Assembly (NCBI GenBank): GCA_030730025.1
Contig: JANQWC010000005.1
Location: 19,886 to 83,885, forward strand
DNA from: Crocinitomicaceae bacterium
GTDB lineage: Bacteria > Bacteroidota > Bacteroidia > Flavobacteriales_D > Crocinitomicaceae
Length of the DNA: 64,000 nucleotides
Direction: 5' to 3'
Shown: one piece after another, positions 9,377-18,182 of the stretch
Layout of the letters: each line of letters begins with the position of its first letter
Position numbering within the stretch: the first letter of the stretch is position 1
Position numbers and translations under genes: made by a program
Notes under the pieces: generated by a model
The model's database searches: none
Told to the model about the DNA's origin: nothing
Seen by the model: only the letters and a program-made list of their open reading frames with translations

Positions 9377-11524
9377 TTAACTTACAACCAATTCTAGGTC
9401 TATTTGTCTTTTTTTAGTGCTCACTTGATCGATGCGCACCTTGACGCGGTCTCCGAATTGATACGTCTTTTTAGTTTTGGAACCAACTAGCTGGAACTTC
9501 TCTTGGTCGAAGTAAAAACGGTCTCCGGGTATAGCCATCATTTGGACCATTCCTTCGCAGAAGTTTTCGTCCATCCGAACAAACATACCGTGGTCTGCTA
9601 TTCCGGAAATGGTACCCTCGAATACTTCGCCCACAAATTCCATCGCATAAAGTGATTGGAAGAATTTAGTAGACTCGCGTTCGGCTTCAGCTGCTTTGCG
9701 TTCATTTTTAGAAATACGTTGGCAAATTGCACCTAATTCACCGCCATATTTGTGTTTTTTGGTGGTGAGTTCTTCTTGAAGTATGCGATGCACCACTAAA
9801 TCGGCGTAGCGTCTAATGGGCGAGGTAAAATGTGAGTAGTGTTTGAAAGCCAAACCGTAGTGCCCGATGTTTTGGGTGTCGTAGCTTGCTTTGGCCATGG
9901 AGCGGATGGCCATTGATTGCACCAATGAAAACTCGTTTTCGCTGCGGATTTCTTCGAAGAGTGCGTTGAGGTTTTTGGCAATATTGAGCGGATCGTTGAT
10001 GTCTACTTTGTGCCCGAATTTTTCGATAAACACCGCAAAAAGCTCCATTTTGGAAGGGTCCGGAACATCGTGGACACGGTAAATCATGGGGAAGTTCTCC
10101 TGCCCTTTCTTTTTTGGAGAAAGAAACTCGGTCACTTTTCTGTTGGCGAGTAGCATGAATTCTTCAATGAGTTTGTGCGCATCTTTAGACGTTTTGATGA
10201 CAACACCATCAGGGTTGCCTTCGTTGTCTAGCTTAAAGCGCATTTCTTCTGATTCTATGCTCAGCGCACCATTTTTGAGTCGTTGGTTGCGGTATATTTT
10301 AGCCAACGCGTCAATTTTACGCAAAATGGTGTCGTGGTCACCGGGGGTGCCTTCTAAAATTTCTTGTGCTTCTTCGTAGGTATAACGACGCTTTGAGTGG
10401 ATGACGGTTTTGCCGTACCATTCTTTGAATATTTTGCCGGTGTCGTCGAGTTCAAAAACAGCCGAAAAGGCAAATTTGTCTTCGTGTGGCCTCAGTGAAC
10501 AAGCGAGGTTGCTGAGCTGCTCGGGAAGCATAGGAATGACGCGGTCTACGAGATACACCGAATTGGAGCGCAAGAGTGCTTCTTGGTCCATGGCCGAACC
10601 TGGCCGAACGTAATGACTGACATCTGCGATGTGCACACCAACTTCGAAGTGCCCATTTTCTAATTCTTGATAAGAAATGGCATCGTCAAAGTCTTTGGCA
10701 TCGAAGGGATCGATTGTAAAAGTAAGAATGGGTCTGAAGTCGCGTCTTTGTGCTACTTCTTTTGGGTCGAGGTCTATGCCGATGAGTTCTGCCTCGGCCA
10801 TGACGGCATCTGGGAAAATTGGGTTGATACCTTGGTTGTAAAGGATAGACAACATTTCTGTTTCGTTGCTTCCTGATTTACCAAGCCGCACCAAGACTTC
10901 GCCATAAGGCCTTTCGGCACTTTTTGGCCAAACGGTGATCTTGACAAGTGCTTTCTCGCCATGGAGTGCACCGTTGAGTTTGTCGAGTGGTATTTTGATT
11001 TCCACACCTGAGCGCGCGTTGTCTGGTACCATTAGTGCATCGTTGTTGCGAATTTGAATGGTGCCCACAAACTGAATGCGATCGCGTTCGGTGACTTCGG
11101 TTACGGCGCCTTCGTCTCGCTTAGAACCCTGCTTGAAAACCCGCACCTTGACGGTATCGCCATGGAGGGCTTGCCCCACATTGGAGGGCCCGATGTAGAT
11201 GTCTTTTTCATAACCTTGAACCGTTACAAAACCGGCACCGCGCTGGGTAATAGAGATGGTCCCTTCTAATAAGGTGGTTTCTCCGGCTAATTTATAGGTG
11301 TGGTGGTTGATGCGTTGAATGGCTTTTTTGTTGGTCAAGACACTCAAGGAATCAAAAACGACTTGGCGCGCACGCGCATCGCGGGCATCGATTAGTGTAG
11401 AAACTTGTTTGTGTGTGAGCTCAACGCCAGGGTTTTGTTCGAAGATGCGCATCACCAAAGTGGTAATGCCTGCTTTTTTTCTAGGAGCTTGAGCTGCGGG
11501 TACTTTGGGTTTGCGCTTGGACAT
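9377..11524 (-). CDS. rnr: Ribonuclease R (3'-5' exoribonuclease)
   Basis: RNase R degrades structured RNA processively from the 3' end in quality control and rRNA turnover. In the 715-residue protein I recognise an N-terminal winged-helix region, tandem cold-shock domains (about 85-260), and the RNB catalytic domain with metal-binding D272, D278, D280 and D281 in IDPFDAKDFDDA. A C-terminal S1 domain (GTISGIADHGMFVRM) follows. Its ATG overlaps the TAA of the upstream T9SS-cargo gene by one base (TAATG), so translation is probably coupled to it, an unexpected pairing of an RNase with a secreted protein. Confidence 0.97.
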   Translation of the reverse strand: MSKRKPKVPAAQAPRKKAGITTLVMRIFEQNPGVELTHKQVSTLIDARDARARQVVFDSLSVLTNKKAIQRINHHTYKLAGETTLLEGTISITQRGAGFVTVQGYEKDIYIGPSNVGQALHGDTVKVRVFKQGSKRDEGAVTEVTERDRIQFVGTIQIRNNDALMVPDNARSGVEIKIPLDKLNGALHGEKALVKITVWPKSAERPYGEVLVRLGKSGSNETEMLSILYNQGINPIFPDAVMAEAELIGIDLDPKEVAQRRDFRPILTFTIDPFDAKDFDDAISYQELENGHFEVGVHIADVSHYVRPGSAMDQEALLRSNSVYLVDRVIPMLPEQLSNLACSLRPHEDKFAFSAVFELDDTGKIFKEWYGKTVIHSKRRYTYEEAQEILEGTPGDHDTILRKIDALAKIYRNQRLKNGALSIESEEMRFKLDNEGNPDGVVIKTSKDAHKLIEEFMLLANRKVTEFLSPKKKGQENFPMIYRVHDVPDPSKMELFAVFIEKFGHKVDINDPLNIAKNLNALFEEIRSENEFSLVQSMAIRSMAKASYDTQNIGHYGLAFKHYSHFTSPIRRYADLVVHRILQEELTTKKHKYGGELGAICQRISKNERKAAEAERESTKFFQSLYAMEFVGEVFEGTISGIADHGMFVRMDENFCEGMVQMMAIPGDRFYFDQEKFQLVGSKTKKTYQFGDRVKVRIDQVSTKKRQIDLELVVS

Positions 11525-12276
11525 TAGTGTCTGACAACCAATTTACGCGTAATGCTCTTGGAACCTGGCGCCTCAAATACGAGGAAGTAGATACCGCTGT
11601 TGAGGTCGCTTACGTTGATTTTACGGTTGGAAGTGAGGACTTCTCGTGTAATGACGTTACCCAAGGCATCTACCATTTTGAGTTGAAGTTGCTCAACGCC
11701 TGCAAACTGAATATTGACGTATTCCGTGCTCGGGTTGGGCGCAACTGTAATGCTGATTTCTTCTTTGACCGCTGGCTTAACTGTTGCAAGGTAGTCTACA
11801 ACGAGGTCAACGGAGTCTAGCATAGTGAGCCCGTTTGTAGTGACATAATAACGGTAGTGAGCTTGTCCGAAGGTATTGTCTTCTACATCGACAGAAACTT
11901 TCATTTTGCCGTATTCACCATCGTTGATGGTAAAAAGAACAGCTTGCGTTCCGGGAGAGGTCCAAGGGTTGGTGTTCATTTGGCCAGAAGAATAACAAGT
12001 ACCTCCGAATGGATCTGTAGAGTGGCCCCAGCAAAGTGCGTCAGTCCAGCCAGTGGGAACATTGAGTTGTTTGCGGGTGATGCGCCATTGTGCAGCAGAA
12101 CCGGTGTTGTTGACGATGTCAAACGGCACATCAAATGAAGCGGAAGACGGCGCAACCATAGTATGGGTTTGGCCAGAAATGTCTGTAGTTTGACCGTCGA
12201 GGTGAATGACAATATTGTTTTGAGCGCTAGCGATGGCAGCAAAAAGGCAAAAGAGAGAAAGAAATAAGGTTTTCAT
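11524..12276 (-). CDS. Secreted protein with T9SS type A sorting domain
   Basis: A 250-residue exported protein. A Sec signal peptide occupies residues 1-18 (MKTLFLSLFCLFAAIASA). A mature region of unknown function (about 20-165) is rich in beta-strand-type sequence with polar turns. The C-terminal T9SS sorting domain starts near the APNPSTEYVNIQF motif and ends KSITRKLVVRH. It should cross the outer membrane through T9SS and be attached or released. It has its own promoter (12293-12322) and its stop overlaps the rnr start. No enzymatic motif is visible. Confidence 0.85.
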   Translation of the reverse strand: MKTLFLSLFCLFAAIASAQNNIVIHLDGQTTDISGQTHTMVAPSSASFDVPFDIVNNTGSAAQWRITRKQLNVPTGWTDALCWGHSTDPFGGTCYSSGQMNTNPWTSPGTQAVLFTINDGEYGKMKVSVDVEDNTFGQAHYRYYVTTNGLTMLDSVDLVVDYLATVKPAVKEEISITVAPNPSTEYVNIQFAGVEQLQLKMVDALGNVITREVLTSNRKINVSDLNSGIYFLVFEAPGSKSITRKLVVRH

Positions 12277-12292
12277 GAAAATACACTTTGTT

Positions 12293-12322
12293 CAAAAATA
12301 AGCTTTTCACCGCACTTATCAA
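12293..12322 (-). promoter_or_regulatory. Promoter for the T9SS-protein / rnr unit
   Basis: On the minus strand, TTG (12320-12322), 19 bp, and a perfect TATTTTTG box (12293-12300). The box ends 16 nt before ATG 12276, which gives a leader of roughly 13 nt. It stands back-to-back with the tlpA promoter. Confidence 0.75.
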
Positions 12323-12337
12323 AATCTAAGCCATTTT

Positions 12338-12365
12338 TTGCATCGCTGCTTTTTTCTTACTTTTG
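12338..12365 (+). promoter_or_regulatory. Promoter for the tlpA-like operon
   Basis: TTG at 12338-12340, 17 bp, then a perfect TACTTTTG box at 12358-12365, about 41 nt before ATG 12407. The ORF-track start (TTG 12338) coincides with the -33 element and is therefore rejected. Confidence 0.7.
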
Positions 12366-12406
12366 AATTCGGCAAGGTTTTTGACTCGCCCAGAAAAATT
12401 CAAATC

Positions 12407-12925
12407 ATGAAAAAATTATTTTTACTCTTTCTCGCTGGTACTTTTTCTTTGAATCTGCTTGCGCAAGAAGCTACCGTTGAAACCTCCCTCAATCAAAAAC
12501 AAGTGCCTTCGGTCAAGTTGGTCGATATGAAAGGCAAAGCCATCAACACAGCCGAATTAACAGCCAACGGGCCTGTGATCATCAGTTTTTGGGCTACTTG
12601 GTGTGCGCCGTGCAAAAAAGAATTGAACGCCATTCACGAAGTTTATGAAGATTGGGTTGCCGAAACAGGTGTTACGCTGGTTGCTGTAGCCATCGACGAC
12701 GAAAAAACAAAAAGCCAGGTGCCTGTTTATGTCAATGGAAAGGCCTGGGACTACACCGTTTTAATGGATCCAAACTGGGATTTCAAGCGCGCCATGGGTG
12801 TCAACAACGTACCACACACTTTTTTAGTCGATAAAAATGGTTTTATTGTATACTCACACAACAATTACGCACCAGGCGACGAAGAAAAACTCTATCAAGA
12901 ATTGCTCAAATTGAGCGAAAAATAA
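12407..12925 (+). CDS. TlpA-family periplasmic thioredoxin
   Basis: A 172-residue exported thiol-disulfide oxidoreductase. The signal peptide is MKKLFLLFLAGTFSLNLLA, and the active site is WATWCAPCKKE with C66 and C69. A conserved thioredoxin cis-proline segment (VNNVPHTFLVD) follows. This is the TlpA/ResA type that reduces disulfides or apocytochromes in the periplasm. I chose ATG 12407 over the track's TTG at 12338 because the latter lies in the promoter and the ATG begins a clean signal peptide. It is followed after 3 bp by the DUF6029 gene and heads a long co-directional cluster that includes Omp28 and rpoN. Confidence 0.92.
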   Translation: MKKLFLLFLAGTFSLNLLAQEATVETSLNQKQVPSVKLVDMKGKAINTAELTANGPVIISFWATWCAPCKKELNAIHEVYEDWVAETGVTLVAVAIDDEKTKSQVPVYVNGKAWDYTVLMDPNWDFKRAMGVNNVPHTFLVDKNGFIVYSHNNYAPGDEEKLYQELLKLSEK

Positions 12926-12928
12926 TAC

Positions 12929-14590
12929 ATGAAAAAAACACGTACACTCCTTGTCATTTTATTGCTGAGTCAGGTTTCGTTTGCGCAAGGCAACATCACC
13001 GGCAACATGGAAACCGTCTTTCAATACCTCAACGAAGACAGCATTATCAACGCCAAGCAACCCGTTCAAAAAGGTTTGCTCAACTCCTACATGAATGTTT
13101 TCTACACCCAAGGAAATTTCAAGGCAGGCATGCGTTTTGAGTCCTATTTGCCCCGAATTCAAGGTTATCCGAATCGTTTCGACGGCACGGGTATCGGGAT
13201 GCGCTATGTTGGCTACCAAAATGATTTTGTAGATGTCACGCTTGGCACCTTTTACGAGCAATTCGGCACTGGCTTGGCACTTCGCACCTACGAAGACCGC
13301 AATTTAGGTTACGACAACCTGCTCGACGGCATGCGCATTGTACTCAGACCAGGTAAGGGTGTGGTGCTCAAAGGCGTGTACGGTACGCAACGCTTGTCTT
13401 TTCAGCAAGGGCAAATTGTCCATGGCGCTGGGCTTGTTCGCGGAACAGACGCCGAGTGGCACCTCAACGAAGGCTTGGGCATCTTGAAAGATAAAAAGCT
13501 CGATGTCGTCATCGGCGCTTCTTTCGTGAGTAAGTTTCAAGAAGACGACAACCCAGAATGGATTTTACCTCAAAACACAGCTGCTTATGGCGGCCGTCTG
13601 AAGCTGACTTACGGCAATTTTTACGCCGATGCAGAATTTATTCAAAAAGGGCAAGACCCTTCTTCAGACAACCAATACATATACAACAACGGCCATGCGG
13701 CGATTTTCAATCTGCGCTACACCAAAAAAGGACTTGGTATTTTATTATCCGGAAAGTCTGTAGACAACATGAGTTTCCGTTCTGATCGCACCAAAGATTT
13801 GCAAGATGTCTTGATCAACTTTTTGCCGTCGCTCAACAAAACACATACCTACAACTTGGTAGCGACGCTTTACCCGTATGCAACCCAGCCATTGGGCGAG
13901 GTAGCTTATCAGGCAGACGTACTCTACACTTTCAAAAAAGGTACTCAGCTCGGCGGAAAGTACGGCACCACAATTGGGCTGAATCTCTCCACAACCTACA
14001 GACCAGAACAAACCCTCAACGGAATTGACCTCAACGATTCTTCAAGAGTGGTCTATCACACGCGTCCGTTTGGTTTAAGTGATAGCCTCTATTGGCAAGA
14101 CATCAACTTCAATATCACGAAGAAAATCAATAAACAATGGAGCGGTATTTTGAGTTTTTACGACATCAAAATCAACAACGACGTCGTAAAGGTAAGCGAT
14201 GCACAAGGGATTATCCATGCCAGAATTGCGGTTTTGGAAGGGACTTATAAAATCAATACCCACAACGCGATCCGTTGGGAACTCCAAGGCATGTGGGTGC
14301 AAAGAAATGAAGTGGGAATTAACGATAAGGGAGATTGGGCTACGGCTCTTGTTGAGTATACCATTTCTCCGGGATGGTTTTTCTCAGTAATGAATCAGTA
14401 CAACTATGGCAATGATGACTTAAGCAAAAGGGTCAATTACCCCATTGTAACTTGTGGGTATATCAAAGACGCAACACGCCTAACTGTCTCCTACGGCCGC
14501 CAACGTGCTGGTTTGTTTTGCGTAGGTGGTGTTTGCCGACCAGTGCCTGCCAACAACGGACTCATGATCAACTTAACGCACAGTTTTTAA
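12929..14590 (+). CDS. DUF6029 family outer-membrane protein
   Basis: A 553-residue envelope protein with signal peptide MKKTRTLLVILLLSQVSFA. The mature sequence alternates aromatic and polar residues throughout, as expected for a transmembrane beta-barrel, and ends in a Phe (LTHSF). The N-terminal part (GNFKAGMRFESYLP, GTFYEQFGTGLALRTYEDRN) matches what I recall of DUF6029, a Bacteroidota family of unknown role. It sits between a TlpA-like thioredoxin (3 bp gap) and an Omp28-type thioredoxin-like lipoprotein (1 bp gap), which suggests a joint envelope function involving thiol chemistry. That link is inference from order only. Confidence 0.8.
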   Translation: MKKTRTLLVILLLSQVSFAQGNITGNMETVFQYLNEDSIINAKQPVQKGLLNSYMNVFYTQGNFKAGMRFESYLPRIQGYPNRFDGTGIGMRYVGYQNDFVDVTLGTFYEQFGTGLALRTYEDRNLGYDNLLDGMRIVLRPGKGVVLKGVYGTQRLSFQQGQIVHGAGLVRGTDAEWHLNEGLGILKDKKLDVVIGASFVSKFQEDDNPEWILPQNTAAYGGRLKLTYGNFYADAEFIQKGQDPSSDNQYIYNNGHAAIFNLRYTKKGLGILLSGKSVDNMSFRSDRTKDLQDVLINFLPSLNKTHTYNLVATLYPYATQPLGEVAYQADVLYTFKKGTQLGGKYGTTIGLNLSTTYRPEQTLNGIDLNDSSRVVYHTRPFGLSDSLYWQDINFNITKKINKQWSGILSFYDIKINNDVVKVSDAQGIIHARIAVLEGTYKINTHNAIRWELQGMWVQRNEVGINDKGDWATALVEYTISPGWFFSVMNQYNYGNDDLSKRVNYPIVTCGYIKDATRLTVSYGRQRAGLFCVGGVCRPVPANNGLMINLTHSF

Positions 14591-14591
14591 T

Positions 14592-15533
14592 ATGAAAAAG
14601 GGAATTCTGTTTATCGCTTTTGCCATCGCTTTTGGTCTTTATTTGCTGCCTTCATGTGACCGCATAGACAATCCGTATCCGCCTGTGGTCAATTTAGAAT
14701 TGGACACTACTCTCTACCCAGGAAACTGGGCCGATTACGTGGCCAATGACTGGCCAACTTTTACGGCTAATACCAACACGGATCGCAATATTTTAATTGA
14801 AGATTTTACAGGTCACAAGTGTATCTTTTGTCCGGCTGCAGCCGATTTAGCACATCAACTGCAGGAAGCAAATCCTGGTAGAGTACACGTAGCTTCTATT
14901 CATTCTGGAGTGGATGGCATCGGAGATTTTCAAAGTATCGATGCTGAATATACCCTAGATTTTACAAATCCTGACGGATTGTATCTAGGCATTTGGTTTG
15001 GCACCAATGATGGCGGCTTTGTTGGCAACCCTAGAGGACCGGTTAGTCGCGTATCAAGTGGGGGTAATATTTTTCAAAGTCCAGGTCAGTGGTCTTCTAT
15101 GACCAGCACGTTACTTTCAGAAAATAATTTAAAGGTTAATCTACAGTCTAAGCTCAATTATTACCCGAGCACAAAAGGCGCCTTTTTACACGTAGAGGTC
15201 GATAAAATCGATCAAACGCTGACCAATGAGTTGGGAATCGTTGCTTATTTGCTCGAAGATTCTTTGGTTGGCGATCAGAAAATGTCTGATAACTCGCACA
15301 ATCACAATTATATCCACAGAGATATCCACCGCAAAAACTTGAGCAACATGCCATTTGGCCGACAATTAACCGCTGCCGACCTCAACAATGGTAAATATTA
15401 TATCAATTACAGCTTTTTGGTCCCCAATCAGCTCGATGGCGCTTTTAATGCCGAGAACATGCACGTTTTGGTTTATGTTTACGACATGACCACCTTAGAA
15501 ATTTATCAGGTCATCAAGCAGAAAATCGAATAA
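14592..15533 (+). CDS. Omp28-related lipoprotein with thioredoxin-like CxxC
   Basis: A 313-residue lipoprotein; lipobox LLPSC gives an acylated C22. The segment ILIEDFTGHKCIFCP carries C77 and C80 and is the characteristic Omp28 family motif, a thioredoxin-like fold with a CxxC. Omp28 was named from an outer-membrane antigen of Porphyromonas; its enzymatic role is unproven. It starts one base after the stop of the DUF6029 gene, and its TAA overlaps the rpoN ATG by one base (TAATG), so all are probably one transcript. Confidence 0.87.
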   Translation: MKKGILFIAFAIAFGLYLLPSCDRIDNPYPPVVNLELDTTLYPGNWADYVANDWPTFTANTNTDRNILIEDFTGHKCIFCPAAADLAHQLQEANPGRVHVASIHSGVDGIGDFQSIDAEYTLDFTNPDGLYLGIWFGTNDGGFVGNPRGPVSRVSSGGNIFQSPGQWSSMTSTLLSENNLKVNLQSKLNYYPSTKGAFLHVEVDKIDQTLTNELGIVAYLLEDSLVGDQKMSDNSHNHNYIHRDIHRKNLSNMPFGRQLTAADLNNGKYYINYSFLVPNQLDGAFNAENMHVLVYVYDMTTLEIYQVIKQKIE

Positions 15534-16981
15534 TGGCATTGCGTCAACAGCTTATTCAAAAACTTGAGCAGCGGCTCTCTCCGCAGCAAATTCAGCTCAT
15601 GAAATTGTTGCAGGTGCCAACTATGGAACTCGATCAACGCATCAAACAAGAGCTAGAGGAGAATCCAGCGCTCGAAGAAGGTCAGGAAATAGAAGAAGAC
15701 GATTTCGACAACCAAGACGACTACGATGCCGATGACTCCGACGACGACAACGATTTTGACATCTCAGACTATCTAGACGACGACGTTGCCGATTACAAAA
15801 CTCAGGCAAATAACCAATCTAAAGACGACGAAGAGCGCGTTATTCCCCTGTCGGGAGAGCAAACTTTTCAAGAAAGACTCACCGAGCAACTCCATTTGCT
15901 TTATCTCGACGAAAAACAATTTGTCATTGCCGATATCATCATTGGCAACTTAGACGAATCTGGCTACCTCAATCGGTCTATAGAAGCGATCGTCGATGAT
16001 TTGGCCTTTTCGATGAATATCGACACAACTGAACAAGAAGTAGGTGCTGTATTGGCATTGGTTCAAGAATTGGAACCTGCAGGAGTAGGTGCCAGAAACC
16101 TCAAAGAATGCTTGCTCTTGCAATTGCGCAGAAAACAAGATGGAGATATTGTCCGGTTCACTGCACTCAAAATTGTAGAGAACTTTTTTGAAGAATTTAC
16201 CAAGAAACACTACGAGCGGATTGCCAAAAAATTAGAAATCGAAGACCAAGACCTCAAAGAGGCCATCGACGAGATTTTGCGCTGCAACCCAAAGCCGGGC
16301 GGCTCTATGCGCGAGGCGGCTAAGAACCATCAGCAAATTATTCCAGACTTCTCGCTTTTTGAGCACGAAGGCCGCATCGAGTTGAGTTTGAACAGCCGCA
16401 ATGCGCCCGATCTCAAAGTCAGCCGAGACTACGAAAACATGTTGCGCAGTTATGCAGAGGGTGCAAAGAGCTCAAAGGCCGACAAAGAAGCCTTTCAGTT
16501 TGTGAAGCAAAAGCTCGATGGCGCTAAATGGTTCATAGATGCCATCCGACAAAGACAGCAAACGCTCTTGCTCACTATGGGTGCAATCCTCGAGTACCAA
16601 GAGGCATATTTTTTGAGCGGCGATGAAACGAAGCTCAAACCGATGATTTTAAAAGATATTGCCGATATTGTAGAGCTCGATATTTCGACGGTCTCACGGG
16701 TGGCAAATTCTAAATACGTTCAAACCAATTATGGTATTTTTTCCTTGAAATATTTCTTCTCAGAGTCTTTATCGACCGACAGCGGAGAAGAGGTGTCTAC
16801 GAGAGAAGTCAAGAAAATCCTTTCTGACGCGATTGCGGCCGAAGACAAACACAGCCCGCTTACCGATGAAAAATTGATGGACTTACTCAAAGAAAAAGGT
16901 TACAATATTGCCCGACGAACGGTAGCTAAATACCGTGAACAACTTCAAATTCCGGTGGCTCGAATGCGCAAAGAACTATGA
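15533..16981 (+). CDS. rpoN: RNA polymerase sigma-54 factor
   Basis: Alternative sigma factor that directs RNA polymerase to -24/-12 promoters and needs AAA+ activators. Region I is glutamine-rich and begins MALRQQLIQKLEQRLSPQQIQ. A very acidic region II covers about residues 48-105. The core-binding and DNA-binding parts follow, and the RpoN box ARRTVAKYRE lies within 460-470. It is 482 residues, full length. It is embedded in an envelope gene cluster: overlapped by one base upstream (Omp28) and by four bases downstream (PAP2-like). No activator gene and no convincing sigma-54 promoter was found in the window. Confidence 0.96.
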   Translation: MALRQQLIQKLEQRLSPQQIQLMKLLQVPTMELDQRIKQELEENPALEEGQEIEEDDFDNQDDYDADDSDDDNDFDISDYLDDDVADYKTQANNQSKDDEERVIPLSGEQTFQERLTEQLHLLYLDEKQFVIADIIIGNLDESGYLNRSIEAIVDDLAFSMNIDTTEQEVGAVLALVQELEPAGVGARNLKECLLLQLRRKQDGDIVRFTALKIVENFFEEFTKKHYERIAKKLEIEDQDLKEAIDEILRCNPKPGGSMREAAKNHQQIIPDFSLFEHEGRIELSLNSRNAPDLKVSRDYENMLRSYAEGAKSSKADKEAFQFVKQKLDGAKWFIDAIRQRQQTLLLTMGAILEYQEAYFLSGDETKLKPMILKDIADIVELDISTVSRVANSKYVQTNYGIFSLKYFFSESLSTDSGEEVSTREVKKILSDAIAAEDKHSPLTDEKLMDLLKEKGYNIARRTVAKYREQLQIPVARMRKEL

Positions 16982-17622
16982 AATTTCTATCTCACTTATT
17001 TTCCTGGGTATTTTTACCCCTCTTTATGCCATCTTATGGCATTTTGATCAGTCTTTTTGTTCCGGCATACAGTTCAGATGTCGAGATGACCAGTTTGTAT
17101 TTTGCACCCACGGAGAGCAAATGGGCGCTTTTCACCATCTTCTTTTTATTTAGCGTGGTGGCACCAGGGGTCTCTTTTATCTTATTGCACCGTTTCAAAG
17201 TCATCAGCACTATTGATATCGAACGGCAGAGAGAGCGCAGTTTGCCTTTGATCATTATGTTGGTGTATTCATTGGTCTTGTTTTTTCTGCTCGTGTATAA
17301 AGCTGGTGCGGCCACATTACCGCGTTATTTTTATGCCCTTCCGCTTTCGGGGGTGGCAGTTACGAGCATCTTTTTAGTGGTGAACCGCTGGATTAAAATA
17401 TCCTTACACGGTGCTGGAGCTGGCATATTATTGGGCTTTTTAGTGATTTTTACCAGAGCGCAAGATCAATTTAGTTTGTGGTGGATCATCGCTGCCTTGC
17501 TCGCCGCAGGGCTTACTATGGCTGCCCGATTGTATTTGAGAAAACATACCCCACTTGAGGTCTATGCGGGTTTTGCGCTGGCCTTGTTCTTGACGGCGGG
17601 TATTCATCAATATTTGTCTTAG
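16978..17622 (+). CDS. PAP2-like membrane protein
   Basis: A 214-residue protein with about six membrane helices. It resembles Bacteroidota PAP2-superfamily lipid phosphatases in a degenerate form: a RQRERSLP segment in place of KxxxxxxRP, a histidine in the HGAGAG segment where PSGH is expected, and RLYLRKHTPLEVYAGF resembling the third motif SRxxxxxHxxxD with Glu in place of Asp. It could act on a lipid pyrophosphate or have lost activity. The start overlaps the rpoN stop (ATGA). The fold assignment is from motif spacing and is moderate. Confidence 0.6.
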   Translation: MKFLSHLFSWVFLPLFMPSYGILISLFVPAYSSDVEMTSLYFAPTESKWALFTIFFLFSVVAPGVSFILLHRFKVISTIDIERQRERSLPLIIMLVYSLVLFFLLVYKAGAATLPRYFYALPLSGVAVTSIFLVVNRWIKISLHGAGAGILLGFLVIFTRAQDQFSLWWIIAALLAAGLTMAARLYLRKHTPLEVYAGFALALFLTAGIHQYLS

Positions 17623-17627
17623 TTGTT

Positions 17628-18182
17628 ATGAAAAAATGGTTCTTCGTTTTTGTTGGTATGCTAATGCTCTGGTCTTGTGCTGATTTGCAACGAGAGCAGC
17701 ATCTTGAAAAAATTGCACAAATACAAAAAAAATTGCACGCGCTTGAAAATACACTACCCGACCAAAGGCTCAACGACATCTCAACAATCAAAGTCAATAC
17801 GATGCAAACTGAGTTGCGCATCAAACAAAATTTACATCTTGACACCATAGACTTAGAACTCGCCAAAAAATTGGACGCCTACAAGCTCATGAGAAAAAGC
17901 ATCAAACCCATGATGCAACAATTGATGAAGGTCAGAGACGGCATCAAAGAAGAAAAAGAAGTTTTAAAGCACTTGAAGCAGGACATACAAGACGGACGCG
18001 GAGCGCGCCAACGCTATGCTGAATATATTCGATTTGAACGTCAAAAGGTGCAGCAACTTTCCCAATTGAATGCCGATTGCCTGCGCGCAAAGGAAAAATT
18101 CTTCTCGGAATACCAACGCTTGTATCCTTCAGTTGAAGCCTTCTCACAAATCCTCCTTCAAAAAAAGCAGCGCAACTCATGA
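17628..18182 (+). CDS. Coiled-coil lipoprotein of unknown function
   Basis: A 184-residue exported lipoprotein: signal MKKWFFVFVGMLMLWSC with acylation at C17. The rest is almost entirely charged and helical, with heptad-like spacing and many Lys, Glu and Gln, so it probably forms a long coiled coil in the periplasm. I recognise no family. It lies 5 bp after the PAP2-like gene and overlaps the next TPR gene by 4 bp (ATGA). A structural or scaffolding partner for the TPR protein is possible but unproven. Confidence 0.75.
   Translation: MKKWFFVFVGMLMLWSCADLQREQHLEKIAQIQKKLHALENTLPDQRLNDISTIKVNTMQTELRIKQNLHLDTIDLELAKKLDAYKLMRKSIKPMMQQLMKVRDGIKEEKEVLKHLKQDIQDGRGARQRYAEYIRFERQKVQQLSQLNADCLRAKEKFFSEYQRLYPSVEAFSQILLQKKQRNS

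Noticed and set aside
15533-16981. Sigma-54 (-24/-12) promoters expected near rpoN and other operons
   Set aside because: I looked for TGGCAC-N5-TTGC-type sites in the intergenic gaps and saw none with correct GG-GC spacing.
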